In this document: in pieces, positions 16,017 through 24,436 of the stretch | How the letters are laid out: each line of letters begins with the position of its first letter | Numbering within the stretch: position 1 is the stretch's first letter | From: Treponema sp. | Lineage (GTDB): Bacteria; Spirochaetota; Spirochaetia; Treponematales; Treponemataceae | Direction: 5' to 3' | NCBI GenBank assembly: GCA_017464425.1 | Contig: JAFUDX010000030.1 | Span: forward strand, 1-64,000 | Length of the DNA: 64,000 nt | Translations under genes and position numbers: made by a program | The notes under the pieces: model-generated | The model's database searches: none | The model's input: only the letters and a program-made list of their open reading frames with translations | Told to the model about the DNA's origin: nothing

Positions 16017-16045
16017 TAGACCATATCGCGGAATTCCTTTATATT
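16017..16045 (+). promoter_or_regulatory. Promoter of ornithine decarboxylase-like gene
   Basis: TAGACC (16017-16022), 17-base spacer, TATATT (16040-16045). Predicted leader of about 65 bases with a Shine-Dalgarno-like AGGTGG before the ATG. Confidence 0.45.
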
Positions 16046-16117
16046 CGCATTTACATCATTATTACTTTTCAAGGCAGTCTTTGACTTGCTCGAATCACAG
16101 TTTTAGGTGGTAGCGTC

Positions 16118-17290
16118 ATGTTCAATCGTGCGGACTACATTTCTGATTCTGAATGGAATCGGTTTTTGGAATTTTCAAATGATTTGGAGACTCCGAATGT
16201 TGTGATTAATCTCAAGCAGATTAAGTACAATTTCATCAAATTGCGCGATTCGTTCCCGTACGCCCACATTTATTACGCAATCAAGTCGAACCCAGGCGAG
16301 CCTGTCTTAAAAATGCTTGCCGAACTCGGCTCAAATTTCGATGTCGCTTCCCGCTACGAACTCGATAAAATTATGTCTCTCGGCGTGACTGGCGAGCGGC
16401 TTTCTTACGGAAACACCATCAAAAAAGCGCGTGACATCAAATATTTCTACGAAAAGGGCGTGCGCATGTTCGCCACTGACTCAAAAGACGACCTCAAAGC
16501 AATTGCCGAGAACGCTCCCGGAAGCCGAATCTATGTGCGCATGTTAATGGAAAACACGCAGAGCGCGGACTGGCCGCTTTCCCGCAAATTCGGCTGTCAC
16601 CCTGATATGGCATATGATTTGCTTGTTATGGCAAAAAATCTTGGTCTTACACCGTACGGCGTTTCATTCCATGTCGGAAGCCAGCAGCGCGATATTGGCG
16701 CATGGAACGACGCGATTGCAAAGGCTTCGTATTTGTTTTCATCTCTCGAAGAAGAAGAGGGCATCCGTCTTTCAATGATTAACATGGGCGGTGGTTTCCC
16801 TGCGCACTACATTCAGCCCGCAAACGAGCTTGCAACCTACGCTTCTGAAATCACGCGCTATCTGCACGATGACTTTGGAGACGAAATCCCGATGATTATT
16901 TTGGAGCCAGGTCGTTCTTTGGTCGGTGACTGCGGAATCCTTACAAGCGAAGTCATTCTCGTGAGCCGAAAGAACAACACCGCCTTGCAGCGATGGGTCT
17001 ATCAAGATTCGGGAAAATTCAACGGACTGATTGAAACACTCGACGAGGCAATGAAATATCCCGTTATTTCTTCAAAAGACAAGGCGGGCGAAAAAGAAGG
17101 CGAAGTCATTTTGGCGGGCCCGACCTGCGACAGCGCGGACATCATGTATGAGGACTTCAAATACAAGCTCCCGCTCTCGCTTAAAGCTGGCGACAAACTC
17201 TACTGGCTTACTACGGGCGCGTACACAAGCACCTACGCAAGCGTGGAGTTCAACGGCTTCCCGCCGATTAAAACCTATTACATGGAATAG
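16118..17290 (+). CDS. PLP-dependent ornithine/diamino-acid decarboxylase (fold type III)
   Basis: A 390-residue member of the Orn/DAP/Arg decarboxylase-2 family. The PLP lysine is K56 in YYAIKSNP; HVGSQ is at 185-189, the glycine loop GGGFP at 224-228, EPGR at 263-266, and the catalytic Cys of the C-terminal barrel at 337 in GPTCDSAD. This pattern fits eukaryote-type ornithine decarboxylase, which makes putrescine. LysA-type enzymes have a different C-terminal motif (usually GPxCESxD), so diaminopimelate decarboxylase is less likely but not excluded. The start has AGGTGG 7 bases upstream. A hairpin separates it from convergent fadD. Confidence 0.82.
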   Translation: MFNRADYISDSEWNRFLEFSNDLETPNVVINLKQIKYNFIKLRDSFPYAHIYYAIKSNPGEPVLKMLAELGSNFDVASRYELDKIMSLGVTGERLSYGNTIKKARDIKYFYEKGVRMFATDSKDDLKAIAENAPGSRIYVRMLMENTQSADWPLSRKFGCHPDMAYDLLVMAKNLGLTPYGVSFHVGSQQRDIGAWNDAIAKASYLFSSLEEEEGIRLSMINMGGGFPAHYIQPANELATYASEITRYLHDDFGDEIPMIILEPGRSLVGDCGILTSEVILVSRKNNTALQRWVYQDSGKFNGLIETLDEAMKYPVISSKDKAGEKEGEVILAGPTCDSADIMYEDFKYKLPLSLKAGDKLYWLTTGAYTSTYASVEFNGFPPIKTYYME

Positions 17291-17300
17291 AATAAAGGAA

Positions 17301-17319
17301 GGGGAAAGTCTTTTTCCCC
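17301..17319. terminator. Possible bidirectional terminator hairpin
   Basis: GGGGAAA, loop GTCTT, TTTCCCC (stem 7 bp), placed between the convergent ends of the decarboxylase (17290) and fadD (17321). The T-tracts beside it are short and broken. Confidence 0.35.
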
Positions 17320-17320
17320 A

Positions 17321-19285
17321 TCACTCAAACAGCGCGTCTATTTCCTTTTTGTACATCTCCGCGATTTTGTAGCGCATCATCTCAAGTTTTGCGGAAAGTT
17401 CTACGCCAGCTTCGAATGATTTTGGAATCAACGCAAATTTATAAATCTTCTCGCAGATTCTGAACCCGTTCGCGCTCGTAATGATTTGGGAAATTATTTT
17501 TTCAAAGAACGAATGGATTTTTTCGTTTTTCAGCAGTCCTTCGTAATTATCGTGCGGAATTCCGTTCTCTTCTGCATACAAAACAAGATTGTCCTTGCTC
17601 GGCACAATGAGTGCGCCGAGGTATTTTTTGTCCTGACCAGTGACCATCACGCTTTCAATAAAATCGCTCGCAAGAAGCGCACCCTCAATTACGCTCGGCT
17701 CAATGTTCTCGCCGTCAAGCAGCACTATGGTATCCTTTGCGCGCCCCGTGATTTTGATTTCGTTGTCGTGGCTCATGATTCCGAGGTCGCCCGTGTTGAG
17801 CCAGCCGTCTTTGTCGATTACTTTTTCGGTCAAATCTGGTCGTTTGTAGTAGCCCTTCATCACCTGCGGGGAGCGCACCACAATCAGGCCTTGTTTTCCC
17901 GGCGGGAGCGGATCCATGCTCTTTATGATTCCGTGCTCTTCTTCTACAATCCGAAGCTCAAAAGTCGGGAACACCACGCCCACAACGCCTGGACGGGGAT
18001 GGCGATAATCGCGGAACGAAATAACCGGGGCAGTCTCGCTCATGCCGTAGCCTTCAAGCAAATTCAATCCAATTGCGCGGTAAAAATTGTCGATTTCCTT
18101 TTGGAGCGCACCTCCTCCAGAAATCGCAATCGAAATGCGCCCGCCCATTTTCGCCCGAATTTTCTTGAACACAAGCGCGTCTCCGAGTTTGTGGAGCGGA
18201 AAAAGAAGAATCCACGGCAAAAAGCCAATCACGCTGTCGAGGGGACGGCATCGTTTTTTGGGCGAAAGCTGGGGCAAATTTCCGAAGACATAATCACGCA
18301 TGAGCGCGTAGCGAGAGCCAACTCCGATAAAGAAATTGAACAGTTTGAGCGTGGCTCCGCCCGTCTTTTTCATCGTTCGGATAACGCCCGTTGCAAGTGC
18401 TTCCCACAATCGAGGCACGCCGCAAATCCACTGCGGGCGGATTGTAGCCATGTCGGGGAGCAAAATCGGCGCGGCGGGCTTTGAGTAGGCAAGACCGCAC
18501 TTCATGTGCACGGCGACATACTGGATAAGCCGCTCGAACACATGCCATACGGGGAGAATCGTCATCCACCAGTCGCCTTCCTTGCAGTTTATGAAATCGT
18601 GAATCACCGAAAGCTGCGAAATGTAATTGTTGTGCGTGAGCATAACGCCCTTTGGCGTGCCCGTCGTTCCCGAAGTGAAAATCATTGTGGCAACATCATC
18701 GGGAGCAGTCTTTTCCATTTCGTCTTCGATTTCTTTTTTCTTTTCTTCGGGATTTTCTGAAATAATCGCCTTTCCTTTTTCGAGCAAGTCGGCAAAATAA
18801 TAGAAAGAAAGCCCTGATTCGCCCGCTTTTGCCTCAGTTTCCGCGCTCATCGTGTCAAAAAGAACCACGGTTTTTAAAAGCGGCACTTCGTCCTTTTTCT
18901 CCAAGATTTTTAAAAGCTGCTTTTCATTCTCAAAAAATCCTGCCTCACAGTCGGCATAGCTCGTGATAAAACGCATTTCCGTGCCCATCGAGTCGCACCC
19001 GCGCGGAACATCCACCGCACCCAAAGACAAAATCGCGTAATCAGTGATGAACCACTCGCGTCTGTTGTCGCTCATGAGCGCGATATTGCTGCCCCGCTGT
19101 ACGCCGATTGAGCGGAGCGCGTGCGCAAAGGCAATTACCGCATCGTAAAATTCCTGATAAGTGTAATATTGGTAGACACCGTTTTTGTCCTTTGCCGCCT
19201 GCAAATATACGGAAGGACACTGACTGACCCGCTCTTTAAGCAAAAGCGGAAGGTTTTTCGGAAGTGTGCGTTTTGTAAATTTCAT
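17321..19285 (-). CDS. fadD: Long-chain acyl-CoA synthetase (AMP-binding)
   Basis: Activates fatty acids to acyl-AMP and then acyl-CoA. This 654-residue ANL-superfamily protein has the P-loop IFTSGTTGTPKGVMLTHNN near 210-230, the GYGMSETAPV motif (A5), and the TGDLG...KITGRAKDTIVL hinge region (A7/A8). Its length and insertions resemble the long-chain AMP-dependent ligases (FAA1/FadD15 type). It is divergent from an acyltransferase gene (19408), 122 bases apart, pointing to joint use in phospholipid synthesis from external fatty acids. The start has no Shine-Dalgarno but a good promoter directly upstream. Confidence 0.9.
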   Translation of the reverse strand: MKFTKRTLPKNLPLLLKERVSQCPSVYLQAAKDKNGVYQYYTYQEFYDAVIAFAHALRSIGVQRGSNIALMSDNRREWFITDYAILSLGAVDVPRGCDSMGTEMRFITSYADCEAGFFENEKQLLKILEKKDEVPLLKTVVLFDTMSAETEAKAGESGLSFYYFADLLEKGKAIISENPEEKKKEIEDEMEKTAPDDVATMIFTSGTTGTPKGVMLTHNNYISQLSVIHDFINCKEGDWWMTILPVWHVFERLIQYVAVHMKCGLAYSKPAAPILLPDMATIRPQWICGVPRLWEALATGVIRTMKKTGGATLKLFNFFIGVGSRYALMRDYVFGNLPQLSPKKRCRPLDSVIGFLPWILLFPLHKLGDALVFKKIRAKMGGRISIAISGGGALQKEIDNFYRAIGLNLLEGYGMSETAPVISFRDYRHPRPGVVGVVFPTFELRIVEEEHGIIKSMDPLPPGKQGLIVVRSPQVMKGYYKRPDLTEKVIDKDGWLNTGDLGIMSHDNEIKITGRAKDTIVLLDGENIEPSVIEGALLASDFIESVMVTGQDKKYLGALIVPSKDNLVLYAEENGIPHDNYEGLLKNEKIHSFFEKIISQIITSANGFRICEKIYKFALIPKSFEAGVELSAKLEMMRYKIAEMYKKEIDALFE

Positions 19286-19293
19286 ATAGAAAA

Positions 19294-19322
19294 ATTATCG
19301 CACGAAGAGGAAGAATTGGCAA
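19294..19322 (-). promoter_or_regulatory. fadD promoter
   Basis: Minus strand TTGCCA (19317-19322), 17-base spacer, GATAAT (19294-19299), 8 bases before the ATG; a leaderless transcript is expected. Confidence 0.55.
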
Positions 19323-19394
19323 ATTTATTTCTCTGCTGCGTGCAAAGAAGAAATGATTTCTTACTAAAAAAGTAGTTTTTTTCAAAATATGTGA

Positions 19395-19400
19395 TATACT
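19395..19400 (+). promoter_or_regulatory. -10 box of acyltransferase gene
   Basis: TATACT with the preceding TGA giving a TG-like extended -10; the ATG comes 7 bases later. No convincing -35 box at the right distance. Confidence 0.4.
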
Positions 19401-19407
19401 ATAGGTA

Positions 19408-20241
19408 ATGCAAAGAGAACACATTGTAAAAGACGGCGTTTATATTCCTGTTACGGGAATTGACTACCCTTCAAATCCTGGAGAGAGAATTCTTCAGTCT
19501 CAGAAAATCCGTGAGATTACAGTTGATGAAAAGTATCCTTACTTGATGAAATCCTTTAAGGAAAAATTCTTTCATTACCTTGTGTATTTGGGAATTTTTA
19601 CTTTTGTTTTTCCGCTTCAATGGATTCGGTACGGACTAAAAGTAAAAGGGAAAAAAAATCTTCGCAAAAATAAAAAACTGCTCAAAAACGGCGCGATTAC
19701 CGTTGCTAATCATGTGTACCGTTGGGATTTCCTTGCTGTCGTACAGGCGGCGAGTTCCATCGGTAGGCGAAGATTGTGGTTTCCTACATTTGCTGATTAT
19801 CTCAATACAAAAGACGCCTTAGTAATGCGAAGCGCAGGGGGAATTCCCATGCCAGAACAGGGAATGGGCGCAATGCGGCGTTTTAACGAAGCGTTTGACA
19901 TTCTTGTAAGCAAAAAAAAGTGGCTTCATGTCTTTCCTGAGCACTCTCGCTGGAATTGGTATGAGCCAATCCGTCCATTTAAACTGGGGGCGTTTACCCT
20001 TGCGTATCGCTATGACCTGCCTATAATTCCTATGGCAATCAGTTACCGGGAACTCACTGGCTGGCGCAAACTGTTTTTTAAAGAGCCACTTATTACGATT
20101 GAAATTGGTGAGCTTATTTTCCCAAACAAAGACGAAAAACGCAAAGTCGATTCTGAGCGAATGTGCAGGGAAGCGCACAAGCAAATCTGTGAGATGGCGG
20201 GCATTGTTCAAAACGGTTGGGATGCCGTATCGGACGATTAA
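19408..20241 (+). CDS. Lysophospholipid acyltransferase (PlsC family)
   Basis: A 277-residue acyltransferase expected to place an acyl group on a glycerophospholipid. The catalytic NHxxxxD motif is NHVYRWD near 97-103 after a membrane-bound N-terminal stretch (residues about 52-68). Motif III, normally FPEGTR, reads FPEHSRW, so the phosphate-binding Gly-Thr is replaced and the substrate may differ from lysophosphatidate. A second, canonical PlsC is at 37929. The gene is divergent from fadD and overlaps the diguanylate cyclase stop by 4 bases. The ATG lacks a Shine-Dalgarno. Confidence 0.82.
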   Translation: MQREHIVKDGVYIPVTGIDYPSNPGERILQSQKIREITVDEKYPYLMKSFKEKFFHYLVYLGIFTFVFPLQWIRYGLKVKGKKNLRKNKKLLKNGAITVANHVYRWDFLAVVQAASSIGRRRLWFPTFADYLNTKDALVMRSAGGIPMPEQGMGAMRRFNEAFDILVSKKKWLHVFPEHSRWNWYEPIRPFKLGAFTLAYRYDLPIIPMAISYRELTGWRKLFFKEPLITIEIGELIFPNKDEKRKVDSERMCREAHKQICEMAGIVQNGWDAVSDD

Positions 20242-21338
20242 AGCTCTCTGTTGCCAAAGATTCTGTTTCTGCCGGTCTCTTTTGCATTGTAGAGCGCATC
20301 ATCTGCCTGCTTGATTGTGGTTTCATAGCTCTGCGTGTAGTAGTGCTGGGCAAATCCTACGCTAATGGTGACGATGCCACTTTCATTTTTCTCAAACGGA
20401 ATCGCAAGTTCCTGTACTTGTTTTCGGAGCAATTCTGCCTTTTCGCGCAATTCATCATAGGAATATTTTGTGGTAAGTGCGCAGAATTCTTCGCCACCGT
20501 AGCGGTAAAACTCAAAGCCGTTTTCGTTTCCGAATTCAGCAAATTTTTTGCCGAGCGTTTTAAGGCAGGTGTCTCCCATTTGATGGCCAAATGTGTCGTT
20601 GTACAGCTTAAAATGGTCGATGTCAATCATGAAAATGCCGCTTAACGAGCCATAATTGTCCTGTACATCCGAAAGTCGCTCAAAAAGCATGCGTCGGTTT
20701 TTGAGTTCAGTGAGCATATCCGTGCTTTTTTGATAGACTAAAATTCTGTCTTTTTCAAAATTGGTGAGTTTTGCATAGCGTTCGTATTCGCCGATGAGAA
20801 TGCCGATTACGGTGAATGCTGCTCCATTCGATACATCTAATACAAAGTTAAGGGAATCTTTAAAACGATACGCCAAAAATGAGTGAATGATATAGAGCGC
20901 AATGCACAGCGTGTTGACGCGCAATGAGCGATCAAAGAGCAAGAGGGGAAAAATAACCTGAAAACAAACGAATGATGTGGCCGCATGTGACGAGCCTGTT
21001 GAAGATATGCTGATTAAAATACTGAACGCATACAGATAGATGACGAAAAAATATACGAGCGGAAGATAATGGTTCGCCTTTGTTTTGCGACATCGGTAAA
21101 AAAGAATGCTCAGCGTGGCAAAAACAAAAAATGATGGAAGATAAATCAGCAGATAGGTGGCGTTAAAAAATGGAATCGCACAAAACACAAGCACAGCAAA
21201 AATAATCGAAACGATAATTGAGACAATCCAAAAAATCTGCGTGCAAAAAAGACCAATACGCTCGCTTTCATTTTTTAGAAGCTGCCGTTCTTTGTGAGAA
21301 AACTGTGAGATAAGCGTAAAAATCGTGCTTATTTTCAT
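20238..21338 (-). CDS. Membrane diguanylate cyclase
   Basis: Makes cyclic-di-GMP from two GTP. Residues 30-190 hold about six membrane helices with no named sensor family. The GGDEF domain (about 200-364) has the active-site motif YGGEEF at 280-285 and the family DMLTELKNRR and MIDIDHFKLYND segments, so it should be active. The product-inhibition site RxxD, expected just before GGEEF, is absent (ENGF at that place), so feedback inhibition is unlikely. It overlaps the HAD gene upstream by 4 bases and is the last gene of the GH3-MMPL-HAD series. Confidence 0.92.
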   Translation of the reverse strand: MKISTIFTLISQFSHKERQLLKNESERIGLFCTQIFWIVSIIVSIIFAVLVFCAIPFFNATYLLIYLPSFFVFATLSILFYRCRKTKANHYLPLVYFFVIYLYAFSILISISSTGSSHAATSFVCFQVIFPLLLFDRSLRVNTLCIALYIIHSFLAYRFKDSLNFVLDVSNGAAFTVIGILIGEYERYAKLTNFEKDRILVYQKSTDMLTELKNRRMLFERLSDVQDNYGSLSGIFMIDIDHFKLYNDTFGHQMGDTCLKTLGKKFAEFGNENGFEFYRYGGEEFCALTTKYSYDELREKAELLRKQVQELAIPFEKNESGIVTISVGFAQHYYTQSYETTIKQADDALYNAKETGRNRIFGNREL

Positions 21339-21973
21339 ATAAACTGTATCCCTGAAAAATCAATGATCTGGCAATCTGATTCGATTTTTAAAAATTGCAT
21401 GCCTGCCTTGTGTGCGCCTTCTCCATCGGTATCAAGCCTGTCACCCACAACAAGGCAGTGTTCTGGACGTACGCCGAGTTCTTTTGCGATTTCCAAAAAG
21501 GGGCGGGGAGCGGGCTTAAATGCGCCACGCTCTTGTGCAGATGCGATGACGGAACAAAGGTTTTGAAGTTCTTCGTCCATGCCGATTGCGCTCATTCGCT
21601 CTTTGACACATGGATAGTCAGAAAAAATGGCGATTTTGATGTTCGCTTCGACCAGTTTTTTGAAAAGCTCTGAAATTCCGCTCCGAACATGGTATTTTTT
21701 TGAAAGAACTGAAATCATTGCCATAAGGTAGCGGTTTTCGTACCAATCGCGGATTTTATCGTCTGATTTTCCGCTGAGCTCACTTATTCGGTGGTAGTAC
21801 TGTGCCGTGAGTGTTTGGCAGGTTTCATAATCTTTTCCCTTAAATTCCCATCGTGCCGTGCGCTCTGCCTTCATCAAAAACATATCAAGCGGGTGTGCCA
21901 GAATTAAATTTCGCGGCAAGTGTGAGAAATCGTAGAGAGTTCCGTCAAAATCAAAAATTACCGCTTGAATCAC
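21335..21973 (-). CDS. HAD-superfamily hydrolase
   Basis: A 212-residue phosphatase-like protein. The catalytic pair D8 and D10 lies in VIFDFDGTLYDF; motif II is AIFSDYP; the lysine region and motif IV VVGDRLDTDGEGA are present. A helical cap lies between residues 20 and 90, as in subclass IA (phosphoglycolate phosphatase/HAD-IA). The substrate is unknown. It starts 20 bases after the MMPL stop with an AAGGAA ribosome site and overlaps the diguanylate cyclase by 4 bases, so these genes are one operon. Confidence 0.85.
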   Translation of the reverse strand: MIQAVIFDFDGTLYDFSHLPRNLILAHPLDMFLMKAERTARWEFKGKDYETCQTLTAQYYHRISELSGKSDDKIRDWYENRYLMAMISVLSKKYHVRSGISELFKKLVEANIKIAIFSDYPCVKERMSAIGMDEELQNLCSVIASAQERGAFKPAPRPFLEIAKELGVRPEHCLVVGDRLDTDGEGAHKAGMQFLKIESDCQIIDFSGIQFI

Positions 21974-21992
21974 TGCTGTTCCTTATTTATGC

Positions 21993-24377
21993 TTAAAGCA
22001 TTGTGCAGACAAAAGCTGCGATTAAACCGAGCGTTATCGTAAGCCCAATCGTATGGACAGGCACGAATGTACTGAATGCCAACGCACCGAATGAAATTGC
22101 CGTCGTCAAGAAACTCAAAGTGATTGCAAATGGCTCAAGATGTGAAAAATCGGTTTGCTCTGATTGCACGGCATTTTTTCGCTTCATGTTTTCAATCATA
22201 TAGATGATGTAGTCCAAGCCCAAGCCGAATACCAAAATAATTCCCGTGAGAGAGAAGAATTCGATTTTCTGACCGATGAGCAGGAATACGCTTGTGACCA
22301 ACAGAACGCACAGTACGGGAAGCGAGGCGATTTTTACCGTCTGTCGCCATGTGTAGAAAAATTTAAGAACAATAAGAATTATTGCGTAGGCAACTGCAAA
22401 CAAAATAATTGCAAGACGGGTGAGATGATCAAGCCCCAGCCCTAAATCTTTCATTTTATTTTCGTAATAGCAAAAATCCGTTTCGGAGGCAATCTTTTCG
22501 TATGCAACTTCATCCACGATGAGAACCGGCAAAACGATTGAATAGAATTTACCGTCGATTTTTCCAAGCCACAGCATGTTTGTGATTGACTGCAATGATT
22601 CTGGAATTTCAGTTTGAATCGCAAACGGTAGAATTCGCTTTGATGACAGGGAATCAAACTGAGTTTTAAAATATTCTGCCTCAGTTTCGCTGAATCCCAG
22701 CAGAGCATATTGTTCATCAGCAAACGACAGAAGATTTTTTGACACTGCTGCAGATTCGTCTTGTTTTTTGAGTGATGGAATAAAGCGGGATGTTGCAAGA
22801 TAGCCGCCCGTTTGCACATCCGCCAAATTCTTGCAGATAGTTTCTTCATTTTGCAAGAGCTCTTCTTCTGTGCTTCCCGAAATGATGAACCAGCCGAGCG
22901 GATGATACCCCGTGATTTTTTCACACAGCTCGGTGTCTTCTTTGACCCGTCCTTCCATCGTGTACAGTTTGTACATATCGTTTTCAATTCGCAAATCTTT
23001 GTGAAAAAGTGCAATAATGACCGCGAATACAAAAATCATGAGAAGAGAAACGAAAAGACTTCGTGATACAGGCAGGCGAGATGCGGTTTGGGGATTTTTT
23101 GAGCGCGTATTCAAATGAAACGGTAAAAATCGTTTTTCTTGTTTTGGAAGCGGAAAAAGCGGGTAAATGCAAATGACCGTCAAAAATGAACTGAGAATTC
23201 CAATGCTTGAAAAAACGCCCATTTGACGCAAAATAGTAAACGGAGCAAAAATCAAAAGCCCGTAGCAGATTTCTGTTGAAACCATGGAAAGCAACAGCCC
23301 TTTAAAAAGATGGTGTCGGATTTGGTCTGAGGACTGTAATTCACGATGAGCTTTCCAGTTTACAAAATAATGCAGACTGTAGTCGATGCAACTTCCAATG
23401 AGTGAAGTGCCCAAAATCAGCGTTAGAATGTGAATTTGCCCAAAAATGATCACCGTCATGGCAAAAGCCGCTCCCATCGAAATGAAAATTGAAGCGACCG
23501 ATGCAAAAAGTGGCAGGGGAGTGCGGAAAACAATCAGCAGCATTATGATTACGATTGAAAGTGAAAATGTTGAGATTGTGCTGATTTCTGTGACTGCGGA
23601 ATTTGAGCTTTTGTGGCTGTGGAAAGCGGAGCCTGAATAGACGAATTGAATTCCGTCTTTTTCGAGTGGCGTACAGACATCGTAAATTGCGGAAATTCCG
23701 TTTGCTTTAGAGGCTATTGCCGAGCCTTTTGACGAAAGTATGCCCCGAATCATGACATACCATTTTCCTTCATATAAAGAAGCCAAAACACCGTCTTTTG
23801 GGCTCATTTGAGTGCTTGCTTCCTGCACTGATGCTAAAAATCGCTGCGTGTTGCTTTCATCAAGCAAAAAAGGATCGGTTTCGAGATTTGAAAGCGAAGT
23901 GAGCGTGAACGAGCCGAATGCGCGTGAAAGAGATTCCTGTGCGAATTCTGCCGCTCCGTCTTCCGTTGAAAGAATCTCAATCTGCTCGTCTGTAAGCAGG
24001 CTGTATCGGTATGGTGAAACAAACTGTTCGATTTCAGAAACAGCGGAAAGCCCTGCGTAAAATGAAAGTGAAGAAAAATTGTCGTTGTCTTTGAGATTTT
24101 CGTAGACAAAAGAAGCCGTGTCTTTTGCCTTTTGAAAATCTTCGTGCCCCACGAGAATAAAAACATTTTTTGCGGTGATGTCGGAAAGTTTTTCGTCCGC
24201 CTTTCCCATAGCTTCGCCCAGTGTGGAAGCGGGAAGCATGTGAAATAAATCCGAATCTACGCCGAAATTTTTACCCAACAGTGAGGCAACAATAAATGCG
24301 ATGAGAATGAGTGCATGAAACACAAGCCAAAGCGAAGAAAGAGCCTTGTTTGAAAAAAATTGATTGAATTTTTTCAT
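21993..24377 (-). CDS. RND-superfamily lipid exporter (MMPL-like)
   Basis: A 794-residue inner-membrane transporter with the RND layout: one helix (about 15-37), a large external loop (40-250), five to six helices (about 260-420), a second external loop (450-630) and a second helix set to the end. MMPL-type proteins of this size move lipids or hydrophobic products across the inner membrane. The protein ends within its last helix (VCTML), which is short but normal for some members. The start has AGAGG before the ATG. It lies 59 bases after the GH3 gene and 20 bases before the HAD gene, on the same strand. Confidence 0.85.
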   Translation of the reverse strand: MKKFNQFFSNKALSSLWLVFHALILIAFIVASLLGKNFGVDSDLFHMLPASTLGEAMGKADEKLSDITAKNVFILVGHEDFQKAKDTASFVYENLKDNDNFSSLSFYAGLSAVSEIEQFVSPYRYSLLTDEQIEILSTEDGAAEFAQESLSRAFGSFTLTSLSNLETDPFLLDESNTQRFLASVQEASTQMSPKDGVLASLYEGKWYVMIRGILSSKGSAIASKANGISAIYDVCTPLEKDGIQFVYSGSAFHSHKSSNSAVTEISTISTFSLSIVIIMLLIVFRTPLPLFASVASIFISMGAAFAMTVIIFGQIHILTLILGTSLIGSCIDYSLHYFVNWKAHRELQSSDQIRHHLFKGLLLSMVSTEICYGLLIFAPFTILRQMGVFSSIGILSSFLTVICIYPLFPLPKQEKRFLPFHLNTRSKNPQTASRLPVSRSLFVSLLMIFVFAVIIALFHKDLRIENDMYKLYTMEGRVKEDTELCEKITGYHPLGWFIISGSTEEELLQNEETICKNLADVQTGGYLATSRFIPSLKKQDESAAVSKNLLSFADEQYALLGFSETEAEYFKTQFDSLSSKRILPFAIQTEIPESLQSITNMLWLGKIDGKFYSIVLPVLIVDEVAYEKIASETDFCYYENKMKDLGLGLDHLTRLAIILFAVAYAIILIVLKFFYTWRQTVKIASLPVLCVLLVTSVFLLIGQKIEFFSLTGIILVFGLGLDYIIYMIENMKRKNAVQSEQTDFSHLEPFAITLSFLTTAISFGALAFSTFVPVHTIGLTITLGLIAAFVCTML

Positions 24378-24436
24378 TTTTTACCTCTGTTCTTCGCTTA
24401 TAGCGGCTTGGAGTTCTGAATAAAGACCCATAAAAA

